Positions 1 through 11,759 of a stretch of 64,000 nucleotides of DNA are shown here, piece by piece. Location of the stretch: assembly GCA_030704615.1 (NCBI GenBank), contig CM060732.1, forward strand, positions 55,595,053 through 55,659,052, read 5' to 3'. The stretch is from Takakia lepidozioides. Its lineage: Eukaryota; Streptophyta; Takakiopsida; Takakiales; Takakiaceae. Position numbers and translations under genes: made by a program. Every line of letters starts with the position of its first letter. Position 1 is the first letter of the stretch. Under the pieces are notes generated by a model that was given only the letters and a program-made list of their open reading frames with translations, had not been told where the DNA came from and searched no databases.

Positions 1-67
1 GAGATGCATTGAACATGATCTATCCCACCTGAGTTCATGCCAAGTATTTATTTGAAGGGTTGTGCAG

Positions 68-2301
68 CTTGAAGGGAGAAGTGTGGGGATGGACAACCTT
101 CTTTGTGGGCATTGCTGCCACCTCATTTGGGTCTTCCTATTACCACCTCAAGCCCAACGATGCCCGTCTTGTCTGGGATCGTCTGCCTGTATGTCTCTCT
201 TTCTCTCTTTCTTTTCCCAGAAAAAGAGGCAAAGATTTCTGACATATAGATCAATTTGCACAGATATCAGGTAGTATGATGCTGGAATCCATCAGGTGTA
301 TTTGGGAAGGAAGCAAGCATACTGGGCAGGTGTTGGTCTCGGCCAGGAATTGGTTGTACAGTGCAACCTACTGCCTGGCACTTTTGAGCTTCGAACTGCA
401 AAGTTGATGTGAATAGCCAAATCTCATATGCGTGGTTCACTAGTATATAAGCCTTTATCTGCTAGTGTCAAATTTGTTTTCACTGGAAGTTGTGCCATCT
501 GCAATTGGTCTGATGTAGCATGGTCTGATGAACCTATATCCAACATTCAGGCTGGGGTGTGTGCGGGCTCAGATGACAATTGCATTTGCATCAGTGATGG
601 CTGTTTTTATAATTGAGAGAATTGACGAGACCACTGGAAGAGCGTCCCTGGCTCCCCTTCTCATTGCAGGGGTGTTTAGTGTGGCTTATTGGTGGTATGA
701 CCTTCCAAATCTCTCCTTGTTTCTTTTGTGCTGAAAAAGGACAGGTGGTTAGAGAAGGAATATCGTCTTTACAGCTTGCTAGTTGGGGGCTGTTTGGCTA
801 CCCCAATGAGTGACCCCTAGTGACCGTCTGAAAGAGCCTATCTCCTATGTATAACTAAAGGTTCTAAGGACTCTAAAGGTGGCTTAAACTGTATCCAGGT
901 GAGAATATATTCTTGATTCACTTGGTTGCGTAAATGCCTTTGCTGGCAGGTTTGCAAATGATCTGCGGTTGTATGCGCTGGTGCAGTTTGTACCATGCCT
1001 GGCCATTCCTGCGATGGCTGTTGTTTTACCTCCCAAGTATTCGCATTCTTCCTATTGGCTCTGGGCTGCAGGTTGTCTCTCTCTCTCACTCTCTGTCTTC
1101 GTCACCCTGCATGATGCAGGCTCTGCGTGTAACACCTCACACATGTAGCAAACTGGGGTTCTCACTTGGTGTCCGGTCAGTTTATATACCCTGGAGGTTA
1201 GGGATGAGAGAACACATGATTTTAACATCTCAGTATCTCTATCTCTCAAAAGCTGAAAGGCCAATCTTCGGATTGGCTTGTCAATCCAGGACCCTAATGT
1301 AAAGCAGTGCTTAGTGTCAGAAGATCACATGAAGGACTACATGATTGAGGTTCGGTTGGATGTCATCAACATGACTAACGTGTGTGATTCAGACAAAGGC
1401 ACACTACATATGTGTCACACAAATGATCTGTGGGTGGAAAGAGTATTCCACACAAAATTATTGAATCATGGGGGGCTAGAATTAGCTGCACTGATTTAAG
1501 GGAGGAGTTAGTGGTCACACATGACCTAAACTGCCATCTGCCTGGGTGGAGGTGAAGTGGTCCACACCAACTTCCTTTCTGATATTAGTAAGGCTTCACA
1601 TGCAAGGGTCTGGAGTAAAACATGATGTGGTGCTGGACTGGGAGGATTTCAGGCTGGTATTTACTGGCAAAGATAGAAGAGGCGTACGACATGAAATTCT
1701 ACAGGTGGACACATTTTGTTGCCAGTGGGCATACTCTGAAGCATTTGTGTGCAGCCATGGTTCCGGTTATTACCATCATCATGCTCTATCGCCGCAACAT
1801 TCGCATTGAAAGGTCAGTTCTTCCGTAGTACCCTACCCCACACCCTGTTGTGGTATCTTGAGGAAAGGCTCAAAGCCATTGTTTTCGTTTTCAAAACAGA
1901 AACAGGTTTAGCATGCATTCATAGACAACTTAACTACTGAAAGACCTGGTAAGCAGGTCACTAATAAGGTGGGTCCATTTTCACTGTGTCTTGCATGTCA
2001 GACCCTTATTCCTCTGGTTTTACTGGCATATATAGGTTGTTGCTTTGGAAATACAAGAATTGTTGGGCTCATATGAGTAGTTTTGCTTAGCAGGTGTGTG
2101 CAAAGTGTGCTGGTCTTCCCTAAAGCAAACCTTTGGCAATGGCTTTGAATGTACAGACAGAGTCTGCTTGAAAAGTGGACACGGCAATGGAGAGGGAGCA
2201 CGAGTTGGCAAGGGGAGAGGGGGATTCTGGAGAAGTGGAAAGCGTACTGGAGTGGGCAGTCTGGTTCTCGGGAGGAGACCGAATCTCTTGTCCAGGCATG
2301 A
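68..2301 (+). CDS. Alkaline-ceramidase-like membrane protein, 3' five exons (5' end outside window)
   Basis: Five exons join in phase across GT...AG introns: 68-188, 573-694, 950-1071, 1653-1812 and 2157-2301, with TGA at 2299-2301. They give about 222 residues. The start lies left of the window; exon 1 begins after a TGTGCAG acceptor. Seen: GSSYYHLKPND then VWDRLP at the end of exon 1, MTIAF opening exon 2, DLRLYALVQF in exon 3, and SGHTLKHL in exon 4, between hydrophobic stretches. The tail from exon 5 is polar and Trp/Arg-rich (SLLEKWTRQW). Known of the family (alkaline ceramidase, CREST hydrolases): a His after the YY segment and an HxxxH pair near the C-terminus bind the catalytic zinc, and all three are present here. 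Members hydrolyse ceramides in the ER/Golgi membrane. This subtype, with YYHLxPxxxxLxWDRLPMT, is close to the bacterial-type branch, so the substrate is uncertain. No frame break is visible, so it is probably a live gene. Confidence 0.85.
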
Positions 2302-3320
2302 AGGGCATTGTCACATTTGTTTGTGAGAAAGCAGTCCGTGCATTGTCCTATACAGACAGATTCTTTGAAATGTGCATTTAAATCACCGAGGGGATATGCT
2401 TTGATTAAACTTCTGCTGTTAGCAAAAAGGGAAGAAATTCCCTAACTTCATACCCCACCTACTCACTATTGTAAACTTGTAGATTCCATGGATTTAGCCT
2501 GTGGCAATATTGTAAGTCAATGTTTGGGCTGCCCTCCTGGACTCGCCTCCCCCCCCACCCCCCCTCTTTTTACCAAATGGCACTATGAAGGAGCTACAAG
2601 AAGAACATCTCTGAAAATTCTGAAAATTTGTGTGAAGATGGGTTCCATGGTAAACAATGTGCTCCCAAGGAAAGAACTGAAAACAACCTTGTGCGTCAGG
2701 AATTTCAATAAGAAAACCAAAATTTCTCCCCCGTAAAGAACTGCTGGGGTTCATTTGTGCTTCCCTATCCTTTTTCTCCTTCACTAAATTGATATAATTT
2801 ACCTCATGGATTTCTCTGAAATTTTCTGTGACCAAGTGAGCTTTTTCTTTTTCTTTTTCTTTTGAAATAATTTAAAGAAGCCTCAATTGGCGATGGGCTC
2901 TCTTTGGCAAAACATAAGTGAAAGGTAAGACTTTTGGAGCATGACTCGGCACAACACACCAGTTAGAGGTGTATGGTCCTTTGACCACATTTTCTCCGTT
3001 GACTTCAACATCTCTCTCTACAAGAGAGCCAATAAAGGGAGCAGAGGCCCTGAGGATTGTATTGCAGGGAGTGGAAAAAATAACCACTCATAAGGCCGTG
3101 GAGCTTACATTGGGGGAGACTACCCCTAGACACGACGACCAAGAAAGAAAGGAGGGTATAAGGAAAGCGGAGCACTTGGAGTCAGTGGTCTGTGAAGTAG
3201 GTTGAGGAATGCATAAGGGATTCCAGGAGCTGAATAGACCAAGCCCTAGAATTACAAGGGGAGTAGAATGGGGGCAGAGTCAAGAAGGATCTGTCAGGGG
3301 AGCAACTAGAATCAAAAGCA
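2302..3320. other. Downstream flank of the ceramidase-like gene; no gene seen
   Basis: This holds the presumed 3' UTR, a C-rich run near 2550-2570, a (TTTTTC)n pyrimidine run near 2839-2862, and one copy of a dispersed repeat (listed separately). No open frame here has a recognisable domain, and no clear AATAAA signal follows the stop codon closely. Confidence 0.5.
2873..3075 (+). repeat. Dispersed repeat, copy 1 (relatives at 27620-27800 and 27880-27985)
   Basis: The order of blocks TTTGGCAAAACATAAG, AGCATGAC, AACACACCA, GGTCCTTT and CATTTTCTCCGTTGACTTC recurs in the same orientation near 27620-27800. A shorter, more diverged part recurs at 27880-27985. Identity is partial with small indels, as expected of an old non-coding mobile repeat. 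No terminal repeats are evident. Confidence 0.6.
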
Positions 3321-3324
3321 ATTA

Positions 3325-5660
3325 GAAATGAAATGAAATGAAATGGTGCTTTATAACGTCCGCGGAAAGCTCATAGAGCTTATGGGACAAATGGAAGGAA
3401 GAACATGAGAGAAAATAGGAAAACCAGAGTCAGAGAAAAGAACTATTGTTCGAGTGATTGTCTATGGGTGAATGCCTCGTGCAGGTAGGCTGCCAAACAT
3501 TTCTGAATCACATAGTGGAAGACTTCAGTGAGAGATTGGGTTCCACGGAATAGACAATGGAATCTCCCACGGATCTCATAGTATAGGGGGCAATAGAAGA
3601 AGTGTTCTTCAGCTTCAATTTCCCGGCTGCGCCCTGTGCAAGCAGGACATAGGCGGTCCTCCCGCTGCAGGTTTTCCCATCTGCCAGTCTCTATCCGTAG
3701 GTTGTGGGAGCCCACCCTGAACCGCCCCAAAGCCCTCAGGAGAGAAGGAGATAAAGAGGCTGAAAGGTAATTGGGCCGCAAGATTCTATCATCCTGGAGA
3801 ACCAAGAATGTTTCTCGATAGAAATGGAGCTTTGTTGTGAGGTTGGGTAACTTCCAAGTTCTCCTGACATGTAACTCCATGAGTTCCTTTCTAATGAGTT
3901 GGTTGCGGTCATGCCTGGATGTGATTTCCACCTCTTCTGGGTTCACTGGCAAAAGTGAAGCTATAGAGAGTCCATGGCGTTCAAAAAATGTATCCACACG
4001 GGCATACCAGGATTGTTTGAAGCCTGCATTTTTTAGTCTCATAGATGTTGTGAGGGCCCTGGCCACAAGTCCCTTAGGGGGAAGGCCTTGTAACCTATGT
4101 AGGAAATTGTAAGCCGGAAGAGGGCCTCAGTCTGGAGTGGCACACAGGCAAATTCTGCATTCAATATGTGCGATGGAGTTGTGCCTCTGGCGCCAAGCAT
4201 TGCTTGGAGGAAAGATGACTGCAATGGTTCCAGATTTTGTTCCCACCAGGAAACTGGGACTGCAGGTGCCCAAAATTCACAACCAAAAGTGGCATTTGGG
4301 GTGACTACGCTATCAAACAGCCACTTCTTGGTCGGTGGGTGGCGTACGTGTATCTGCTTGCATTTGGCCTGAAGGCGGATGGAGGCTGCCTTGCCTTTTG
4401 TCAATCTGTCCAGGGCAGTGGCTGCAAAGTGGAATTTGGGGGAGTGGATAACCAGCCCCAGATATCGGTAGGATTTGACTATCTCCACCTCCCGATTGTT
4501 GAGGAAGAATCTAAGGTCGGCCTGCCCATTGAAAACCATGATCTTGGTTTTTGTAAGGTTGACTTGCAACCCATAGTCATTGGAGAACTGTTCCAAGATG
4601 TCGAGATGGCGTTGTAGGAAGATAGGAGATTGTGCCAAAAGGGCAACATCATCCGCGTAGAGGAGATCTGATTGTGTTGGTCCTCCATCCAATGGCACAC
4701 CAACTCCATAGTTTTTTGAGATGTAGACTTCCAAGGCGTCAATGTAGATTCCGAATAGGGTAGGCGAGAGGGGGCAGCCCTGTTTGACCCAATGTTGCTA
4801 TGGACCTCAGCTGAGAATTCCCCTGCGATAGTGACCATGCCAGTGACGATCTCATACATGGAGGAAATAGCATAGAGAATGTGTTGAGGGACTCCCACCT
4901 TCTGGAGCCTTTGGAAAAGAAGTTCGCGAGGAACCGAATCAAAAGCCTTGTGAAAGTCAACGAAGCAGACGTAAACCAGTTTTTTGTCAAAGCAAGCACT
5001 TTCCACCATAATCTGAAGAGTGAAGATGTGGTCAAGAGTGGATCTGTTGCTACGGAAACCAGCTTGTCCCTTAGCCCGTATGTGAGAGGATTCAGCCCAA
5101 TCATCCAACTCCATGGCCACCACTGCCCCAAACAGCTTAGCCAATAGCGATGACACCATAATTGTGCGATAATTGGTCGGTACGAGCCTGTCACCGCTCT
5201 TGAAGAGGGGATGGATGATGCTCTTTGTCCACTCTGTTGGAAAGCCATGTTGCACTGCCTCATTGAAGAGGTAAGCTATAAATGGGGCCAAAGTGGGAGA
5301 TGCGTGCTTGATGAATTCACCCTGTAGCCCTGAAATATCTGATGCCCTGCCATTTTGCAGCTTCTTGATTGCCTTGCTGACGTTGGTTGTACTAAAGAGG
5401 GAGAAGTGTAGGGGTTCAGAGGTTATGGGAGAGGGAGTTTGGTTTGGGGAATGATACAAAGATTGGGCATACTCATGCCAGACGTGAATGTCAGTGATCG
5501 CAGGTGGGTCTCTGTGAGGTTTAAGGAGGGACCAAAAGGAACGAGGAGAAGATCTGACTTTTGCAAGAAAAGAAGATTGGAGCTTGAGAGTGTAGGCTCT
5601 CTTTTTGGATCTAATGAGGGACTTATAGTGCTTAGAGAAATGAAGAAAAATGAGAAGTAA
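3325..5660 (-). mobile_element. LINE (non-LTR) retrotransposon 1, 5'-truncated and frameshifted
   Basis: Read on the minus strand, this is the RT and C-terminal part of a plant LINE. It ends at 3325-3345 in four ATTTC units, a short-repeat tail of the kind some LINEs carry instead of poly(A). Order of domains: N-terminal RT (about 5460-4800), RT palm with YADD (4648-4659), thumb, then a Cys/His zinc finger near 3600. The 5' end, with the endonuclease domain, is not recognised; sequence at 5660-6030 may be a decayed extension. Target-site duplications were not resolved. Confidence 0.85.
3443..5459 (-). pseudogene. LINE 1 reverse transcriptase with C-terminal zinc finger (broken ORF2)
   Basis: Three overlapping minus-strand frames make one broken protein. 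5459 to about 4790 carries the RT fingers (NYRTIMVSSLLAKLF, QAGFRSNRST, VDFHKAFDSVPRE). 4734-4039 carries the palm with LLYADDVALLAQ, a complete YADD with both catalytic aspartates, and the thumb (RYLGLVI). 4066-3443 carries the C-terminal domain with CPACTG...EEHFFYCPLY, the usual Cys/His finger after the LINE RT. Single-base shifts near 4790 and near 4060-4110 break the frame; the QGCPLSP box straddles the first. The protein would copy the element's own RNA at a nicked target. Not functional as it stands. Confidence 0.85.
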
Positions 5661-6125
5661 AAGGTCCTAAAACTTGAGCTGTGTCATGAATCTAAAGTCT
5701 TGTGCTCAGGAACATCATAGAAAGCAGTATGTGGCCGGCAGTGCAACAAGGATCTGCCAGGGATGAACTGAACCAAAAGAGAAACATTGATGGAAACAGC
5801 AAGAAACAAGTCCTAAAACATGAGCTGTATTTTGAGCTTGTTGTCCCGAGCTCTCTTATGTCTCCAGTTACAGTCGTCTTCCTCCCATTGCGTGATGACT
5901 GTATCTTTCCAACGGAAGCTTGTATCGGCAAGGCAGGTGCCGAGCAAGTCGCCATTGCCCCAGGAGAGATCAGATTCCTGATAAAGCTTCCGCCGACATT
6001 ATTCCGAAGCTCTGGAAAAAGCTGCAAGAAGGGAGACCCAAGCTTTACGCCCCTCAGTCATCACTATAGATATTTAAAAAGAGTTGATATGATATTGGGG
6101 GATTTCTTCTCATAAATCTAGGAAC
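5661..6125 (-). other. Unresolved stretch between the two LINEs, possibly LINE 1 5' remnant
   Basis: Short minus-strand peptide pieces such as HKRARDNKLKIQ and LSWGNGDLLGTC look LINE-like in position and composition, but no endonuclease motif can be named. No other feature is seen. Confidence 0.25.
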
Positions 6126-6129
6126 ACCT

Positions 6130-8530
6130 GCCCTTTCAAATACACCATAAAGTATGCGCTCTAAGACATGCCCATATTAGGCATTTGAGCATGGTGTGTC
6201 CACGAAGGACATTAAGCAACAACAAGGAAGGAGGGGGATTGACAGGGAAGGAGCCCCAGAAGGAGTAGAAATGTAGCACCATTGACCAGACCCTGTGAAT
6301 TCTAGGACAGTAGAAGAGACAATGCTCCAGGGTTTCCGATCCCCGCAAGCAACGAGTGCAAGTAGAATCAGACTAGTCTGTGATAGCTTTAGTAGGGAGA
6401 ATCCTGTTGGCCATCTTCCAGAGGAAGGCTGAAACTTTGGAAAGTCTTTCTTTTCTCCATATGTCATTCCAGATATGTCCCCAGACGTCTCGAAGATGCA
6501 GATTGTTATCCCCTTGGCCTTGCCACTTAGAGGAAAAGGACTGAGAAGGGGAGAGAAGGGAGTACCCCAGCTTGACCGAGTAAGCCAAAAAGGGGGAGTG
6601 TTTAGAATCCATCCAACACCACTCTCCAGGGTCGAACTGTACTAAACCAGCCAACGGGTGACGGAGGAAACACGTGAGCTTAGTCTGCCAAGCCCATTCA
6701 ATCTCCTTGCCCTGGGGAAGAGCAGGATTAATTAAGCCCTTGTCGTCATAGACCCTTATATGAAAGAGGGAGGACTTGTTCCTTACTTGTTCCTACGCAC
6801 AGGGCCTGTGACAATCATACCACCGAACTGGTCCACCTGAAAGCCTACCCCAAATGCACAATCCTCTCCACGAGAGAATGAGGATGACAATGGCAGTAGT
6901 TATGGGGCCGAAGGCCATCCAGAAGGGAGGAGCTCGATGAGTGTAATTGTGGTGAAGCACCTGAATCCCATAATGGAAAGAATATTAGCTGCCGGAAGAA
7001 ATTGTCTTTGCTCCCATGATTGAGCCAATGTCAGTGAACCCTGCATTTTCCCAAGCAGCCTACTTGGGTTTGTTGACTCAAAATCCATATTGTAATTCCC
7101 AAAGATAGGCTGCCGGATGCACTCCTCAGGCATAGATTAAGTGAAAGATTTTCTAACTAAGCACCAGGCCTTCAATATTGATCTCGAAGACCATGAACCG
7201 GATTGCATGCTCTTCTCAGTACCTTGAACAATTCTTAGCGAGGTCAGAGCTGGGACGAAGTAGGAGCAGCTCCAAGCAAGTATGGTTGTATAAGTCTATT
7301 CCACGGACTACTGATGTATTGCAGAGCTCTCATTTGCCAAGAAGAGCCTTTATTTGAGATTTGGGATCTATGAGTCCAAGCCCCCCTTTTTTCTGGGTTG
7401 ACAGAGCTGAGACCGTGAAACCAATGCTCTTTTTTGCGGGGAGGTAGGTGTGCCCCCCCAAATGAAGTTTCTTACAAGGGCTTTAATCTTGATGAAGGAG
7501 GAGTCAGGGGCTCAAATAGAGGCAAAAAACTAGATGGAGGCCAGCAAAATTTGATTGACAACCAAGGCCCTACCAGCTACGGATAGCATGGAGGAGCTCC
7601 AAAAGCTCAGTTTCTGCCTTAGATTAGAAAGCACCCTTTGGAAGCTAAGCTCATTAGAGATGTTGAGTCCCATAGAGTGTCCCAATAAAGGGTGAGATTC
7701 CCCTTCTCCAACCAGCGGAGACCAAGTTCCTCACCCCAAGGTGGACAGTGAGGAAGACGCATTCTGCTGAAGACTGTCTAATATTCCTACGGACTTTTTC
7801 CAATTAATTTTCAGTCCAGGGGCCAGGCAGAACATTTTCAAAGCCCCGTATATAATGAGTTGTCAATGTTCTATTTAGGGCAAACTACCATGTCCCAGCA
7901 ATCGGCCAAGGTTGCACTAGGTGACAAAATTGACATCGTGTTTCCATGCGTTGATTTTTGCCGACTCCCAGATATCGGTGAGCGCAATACCTAGGAATTT
8001 GGCGCCAGAGTTTATGGCGTAATCGGTAAAATCGCTTTTGACCTGTTGTACTGGGTTACCATTTGTACATGCTGTGAAGGTCACCTTTGTGCACATTGCT
8101 CATCTCTTGACTTGGCTACCGCTCCCATGGGACCCACCCTTTGCCAAGCGACGGGCTCAATTGGTCCGGGCGTTGGACAACGAGGCAGACCAACTGCCCG
8201 ATTGCTTTTGAACCCTATGCAATCCCTATGCACATAAAAGCAACCATCCATGCCACCAGTCAGCCATGCTCCACCAATCTTGGCCGAGATGGCCGGGACA
8301 TGGAAGTTGGCCCTTAGCAGAGTTATCAGGAGAAGAGACGTATCATCCGGATACATTGAAAGTTTGATCATATCTGGAAGACCCCCCAAGGAAAGAGGAA
8401 GATGAAGGCCAACAATGTCATCTTTATGCTGGAAAAGGTAACCCAGGCTGTCAGGAAAAGGTCCAATGGACAGCCCTGCCGTACAGATCTAGACAGAGGG
8501 AAAGATTGGGAAATTCAACAAGGGCCCTTT
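6130..8530 (-). mobile_element. LINE retrotransposon 2, heavily decayed
   Basis: A second, different LINE on the minus strand. High coordinates hold the RT: LSMYPDDTSLLL near 8320-8360, where the usual YADD reads YPDD. Then come pieces such as SFIKIKALVRNFIWGG (around 7440-7500) and the GRALVVNQ region (around 7560-7600), typical of the connection domain in plant LINE ORF2. Low coordinates hold the zf-RVT finger: VSAFLWKMANRILPTKAITD at 6373-6440 and SETLEHCLFYCPRIHRVW at 6290-6350. The order fits one element read from about 8530 down to 6130. Many stops and shifts separate the pieces, and no tail repeat is evident. Confidence 0.75.
6136..6654 (-). pseudogene. zf-RVT (RT-associated zinc finger) remnant of LINE 2
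   Basis: Two minus-strand frames, 6654-6373 and 6348-6136, together give a Trp-rich lead-in, the LWKMANRILPTKA helix, and the finger with CLRGSETLEHCLFYCP. In plant LINEs this domain lies C-terminal to RT and probably binds nucleic acid. A stop at 6373-6375 and a frame change separate the halves. No function is left. Confidence 0.7.
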
Positions 8531-8734
8531 CGTGTGTGCTGGAGATTCAGTTTTTGTGCAGTTTTGACTTCGGCGAATAAGGGTTGAAATTTGGAATTGC
8601 CTGAGCATAACATAACATAAAATAATGTCCATAGTTGCTCAACTTTTGCTAACTAGAGCTTGCCCATAGTGTGCAGTCGTCTAGTAAATTGGGGGGGGGG
8701 TTCCCATGGTCATGGATTCAATGTGCGCATTGAA

Positions 8735-8940
8735 GTAGTAGTAAAGACTCTGGCCAAAGCTAGGAGCCACTTCACCTAGCGGCTATTGCCCCCTTTGGGA
8801 CCTTTGGGGGGTGGGCCTTATAGGGGCCTTTTGGGGGTTGGGCCCTATAAGGGCAAGAACAGGGGGTGGGCCTTTGGGGGTGAGCCACCCCCTTATAGGG
8901 CCCTTTTTGGGGGTGGGCTCTATAAGGGCAAGAACAGGCA
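8735..8940 (+). repeat. G-rich repeat with GGGTGGGCC...TATA units; copy 1 of a three-copy dispersed element
   Basis: It starts with AAGACTCTGGCC and AGCCACTTCACC, then GCTATTGCCCC, matching in order the elements at 24938 and 50065. The right part is expanded locally into near-tandem units of GGGGGTGGGCC, TATAAGGGC and AAGAACAGG (8796-8935). The runs of G could form G-quadruplexes on the + strand. No coding potential is recognised. Confidence 0.6.
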
Positions 8941-9031
8941 GAGCCTCCTGTATCTGGATCTAATGGGTGTTGGTTTCTATTGAGGTGGATATTTTGAAAG
9001 CAGTCGTTGATGGATGTGATCCGGATACTTA

Positions 9032-9181
9032 AAGAACCATGATATGTTTCTTAGTTCATTTTTGGGTCGTTTATAGGGCAGAAGATTGCACTCTACCTTC
9101 CGCCCCAGTAAGATCCTTGCCACGCTGGCAAAATACCTTAGGAAATTCAGAAGGTACAGAAAAATATCATGGTTCTTTACA
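9032..9181. repeat. Inverted repeat, possible short hairpin element
   Basis: AAAGAACCATGATAT (9032-9046) is matched by its reverse complement ATATCATGGTTCTTT near 9167-9181, about 120 bp apart. The arms extend imperfectly. It could be a decayed MITE, but no target duplication is clear. Confidence 0.35.
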
Positions 9182-9239
9182 CAGGAGAAGGGTCTCAAGA
9201 GAGACCAGTCTCCTATACTGAAGTTGTTGTGCATAGCAT

Positions 9240-11080
9240 TTTACACTGTCATTGTGTTCACTCCTCTTGTTGCATCGTTGAATATATCACCTTGGGGCTT
9301 AGGTAGAATGGAAAATTTCCTCCCAGGAGCCTTTCAGAAACAGCCCTTGGCCATGGGCGGGAGCTTCAGGTAAAGGTTGAAGAATTTTGGAAGACTGGCA
9401 TGAGGTAGATTTTCTTCATAAAAAATTTCCCCTTTTGTGTATTCAATTTCTGCTAACTTCTCAGCTGGTTGCACTTGTCTTTGTATGTGCATCGTGTATG
9501 TTATGCCATCTGGTTGCTTTGTGTAACACCTTGTGTGATTCTGTTCAGGAAATTAGGTTAAGTTGTGTCTGAGAGCTTTGCTACTTATTTGAAGTGTTAG
9601 TGTCGGTTGTTCAGGTTGATAAATCAAGACAGCTTTGCTGATAATTAGTGTAAAAAGAAAACAAGGTAAAACCTTACCCTGGAAGGCAAAGCCTGGTATG
9701 TAAGGTAGGACATGCTGGGAGCTATTTACACTATAAACCTACTTCATTTGTCAAAGAGAAATAAGGTTGGTAGTCAAACATAGTTCAGTTTATGACCATA
9801 CACCGGATGCTGTATATAATAACCATGGTTGGTAGAAACTTTCAGTGTGGTCTCAAATGTCCCCCTGTTTATCACTTGGCATATGTCTGGATTTTGTAAT
9901 CACTGCTTCCTTTGTCGTCAAGATAGCCTCAGTGCTTGCAGTTATTAAGGAAGGCCCCAGTGACGCTGGTATGGAAGATGCCAATTCACATTTGAAAAGG
10001 CTGGCTTTGGATTTGAAGGATTCGTCTCTTCTCGAGATATTGAGAAGAGAAAATCCTGTGAAGATGTTATGTCAATGCCCCTAACAGCTGAGCACCACTT
10101 ACCTCCTTAGAAGTCTCGTATATGCCCCCCATCTTCCAATTAGTCGATCAACTGCCCTTCAGCCTGAGAGTCAGTCATCCATTGGCTGGTTTGGAACCGT
10201 CTTTATCGCCAATACTTCTCAATTTCCATTACCGTCACAGGATGCAAACCTGATTGCAGCGTAGCCAAGCACAGCAGATCACATGTCAAAGATTTTCCTC
10301 TTCATACATCTCATCTTTCCTCAACTATAGAGGGATCAAGATTACTTGAACAATATTCTATTGAAAGCGGATAAAATGGTGTTTAAAATATACAGACCTA
10401 CTCGTCCTTCACCTGTACATCACATTCAGATTACACCAGGGAATGTAGAGGAGGTTGGGCAGCAATTTGGGGACACTTACAAACAGGAGAGTTCCTGAAA
10501 CTTTTACTAAGAAGCCTGCAGTCACATGAACCCTAGACAGGAATTGCAGCTTCGCCATTTCCATACGCTCCCAGTTCTAAGACTGATCAGGGATTTCATA
10601 CACACATCAAACCCTCATAGGAGCAGACTGAGGGCAGCATACTTTCTGCAGACAACTTAGTACCAAAGCTTACATCATCTCCTTGCCAACCTGATGGAAA
10701 GGTCCCAACTTCCAGTAATAGATAGTCCCTGGTGCTTGACAGGGTACATTGACAAGCTCAAACCACAGAGTGTTACACGAAGCAATAGTCAAGAAGATAA
10801 TGTGGGGTATCTAAACATGACGGTTTGAAGATGTTAAGACAAGCAGGCAGACAAGGGTTGCGAATTCTTCTCCTTCAACATAATTCAGTGCATATCTTGG
10901 GATGATCTGGTAGAGTTCCACTTGAAGACTGATAATTGGTGCCTCAATCCATGGCTCAGTAACCCTATAATCCATCATGGCCCTTGCAAAACTTGCTTTC
11001 ACACGAGTGACACGTAGTCTCCATGGGCACTTCACAAGAAAACTAATAAAATGTGCAGCACTGCCACTTTCCAACCTTAC
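9240..11080. other. No gene recognised
   Basis: Composition is ordinary. The only stretch that reads vaguely like protein is 9845-10084 (+), which contains a charged segment (HLKRLALDLKDSSLLEIL). I cannot assign it to a family or link it to other exons, so I do not call a gene. Confidence 0.4.
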
Positions 11081-11086
11081 GCCATG

Positions 11087-11745
11087 AATTCCATCAAGCC
11101 TGCAAACTGAAACCTAATTATCCACCTTGTCAGCTCTATCGTCCTCGAAGAAGACACTTAATCGTTCTTGCCACAACTGTGTCCCCGATCAATAAAATAT
11201 CCATCCTGTACACGGATCCCCCAATCCAACCATTATTGGGTATACACAACTCCCCTGTGCAAATCCTTAGTGTTCCACTGCGTCTTCCTTCAGCCGGGTT
11301 TGAATTCCATCAAGCTCTGCAAACTGAAACCTAATTATCCACCTTGTCAACTCCATAGTCCTTGAAGAAGACACCTAATCGTTCTTGCCACAACCATGTC
11401 CCCGATCAATGAAATATCCACCCTGTACACGGATCCCTCATTCCAACCATTACTGGGTATACACAACTCCCCTGTGCAAATCCTTAGTGTTCCACTGCGT
11501 CTGCTTTCAGCCGGGTTTGAAATCCATCAGCCTGTCAACTGAAACCTAATTATCCACCTTGTCAGCTCCACAGTCCTTGACAAAGATACCTAATCGTTCT
11601 TGCCACAACCATGTCCCCGATCGTTGATATATCCACCCTGTACCCGGATACCCATTTCGACCAAAGATGGAATACACAATGGCCCTGTACAAATCCTTAG
11701 TGTTCCACGACATCTACTATCAGCCGGGTTTGCATCAATAACCTG
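11087..11745. repeat. Tandem repeat, about 216-bp unit, three copies plus a partial
   Basis: The landmark AACCTAATTATCCACCTTGT recurs at 11111, 11328 and 11543, a spacing of 217 and 215. Other landmarks (TTGCCACAAC, GTGCAAATCCTTAGTGTTCC, TTCAGCCGGGTTTG) recur at the same period. The last unit decays after about 11745. Units differ by scattered substitutions. No frame stays open through the units on either strand, so a coding origin is not supported. Confidence 0.85.
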
Positions 11746-11759
11746 TGAATAACGGTATG

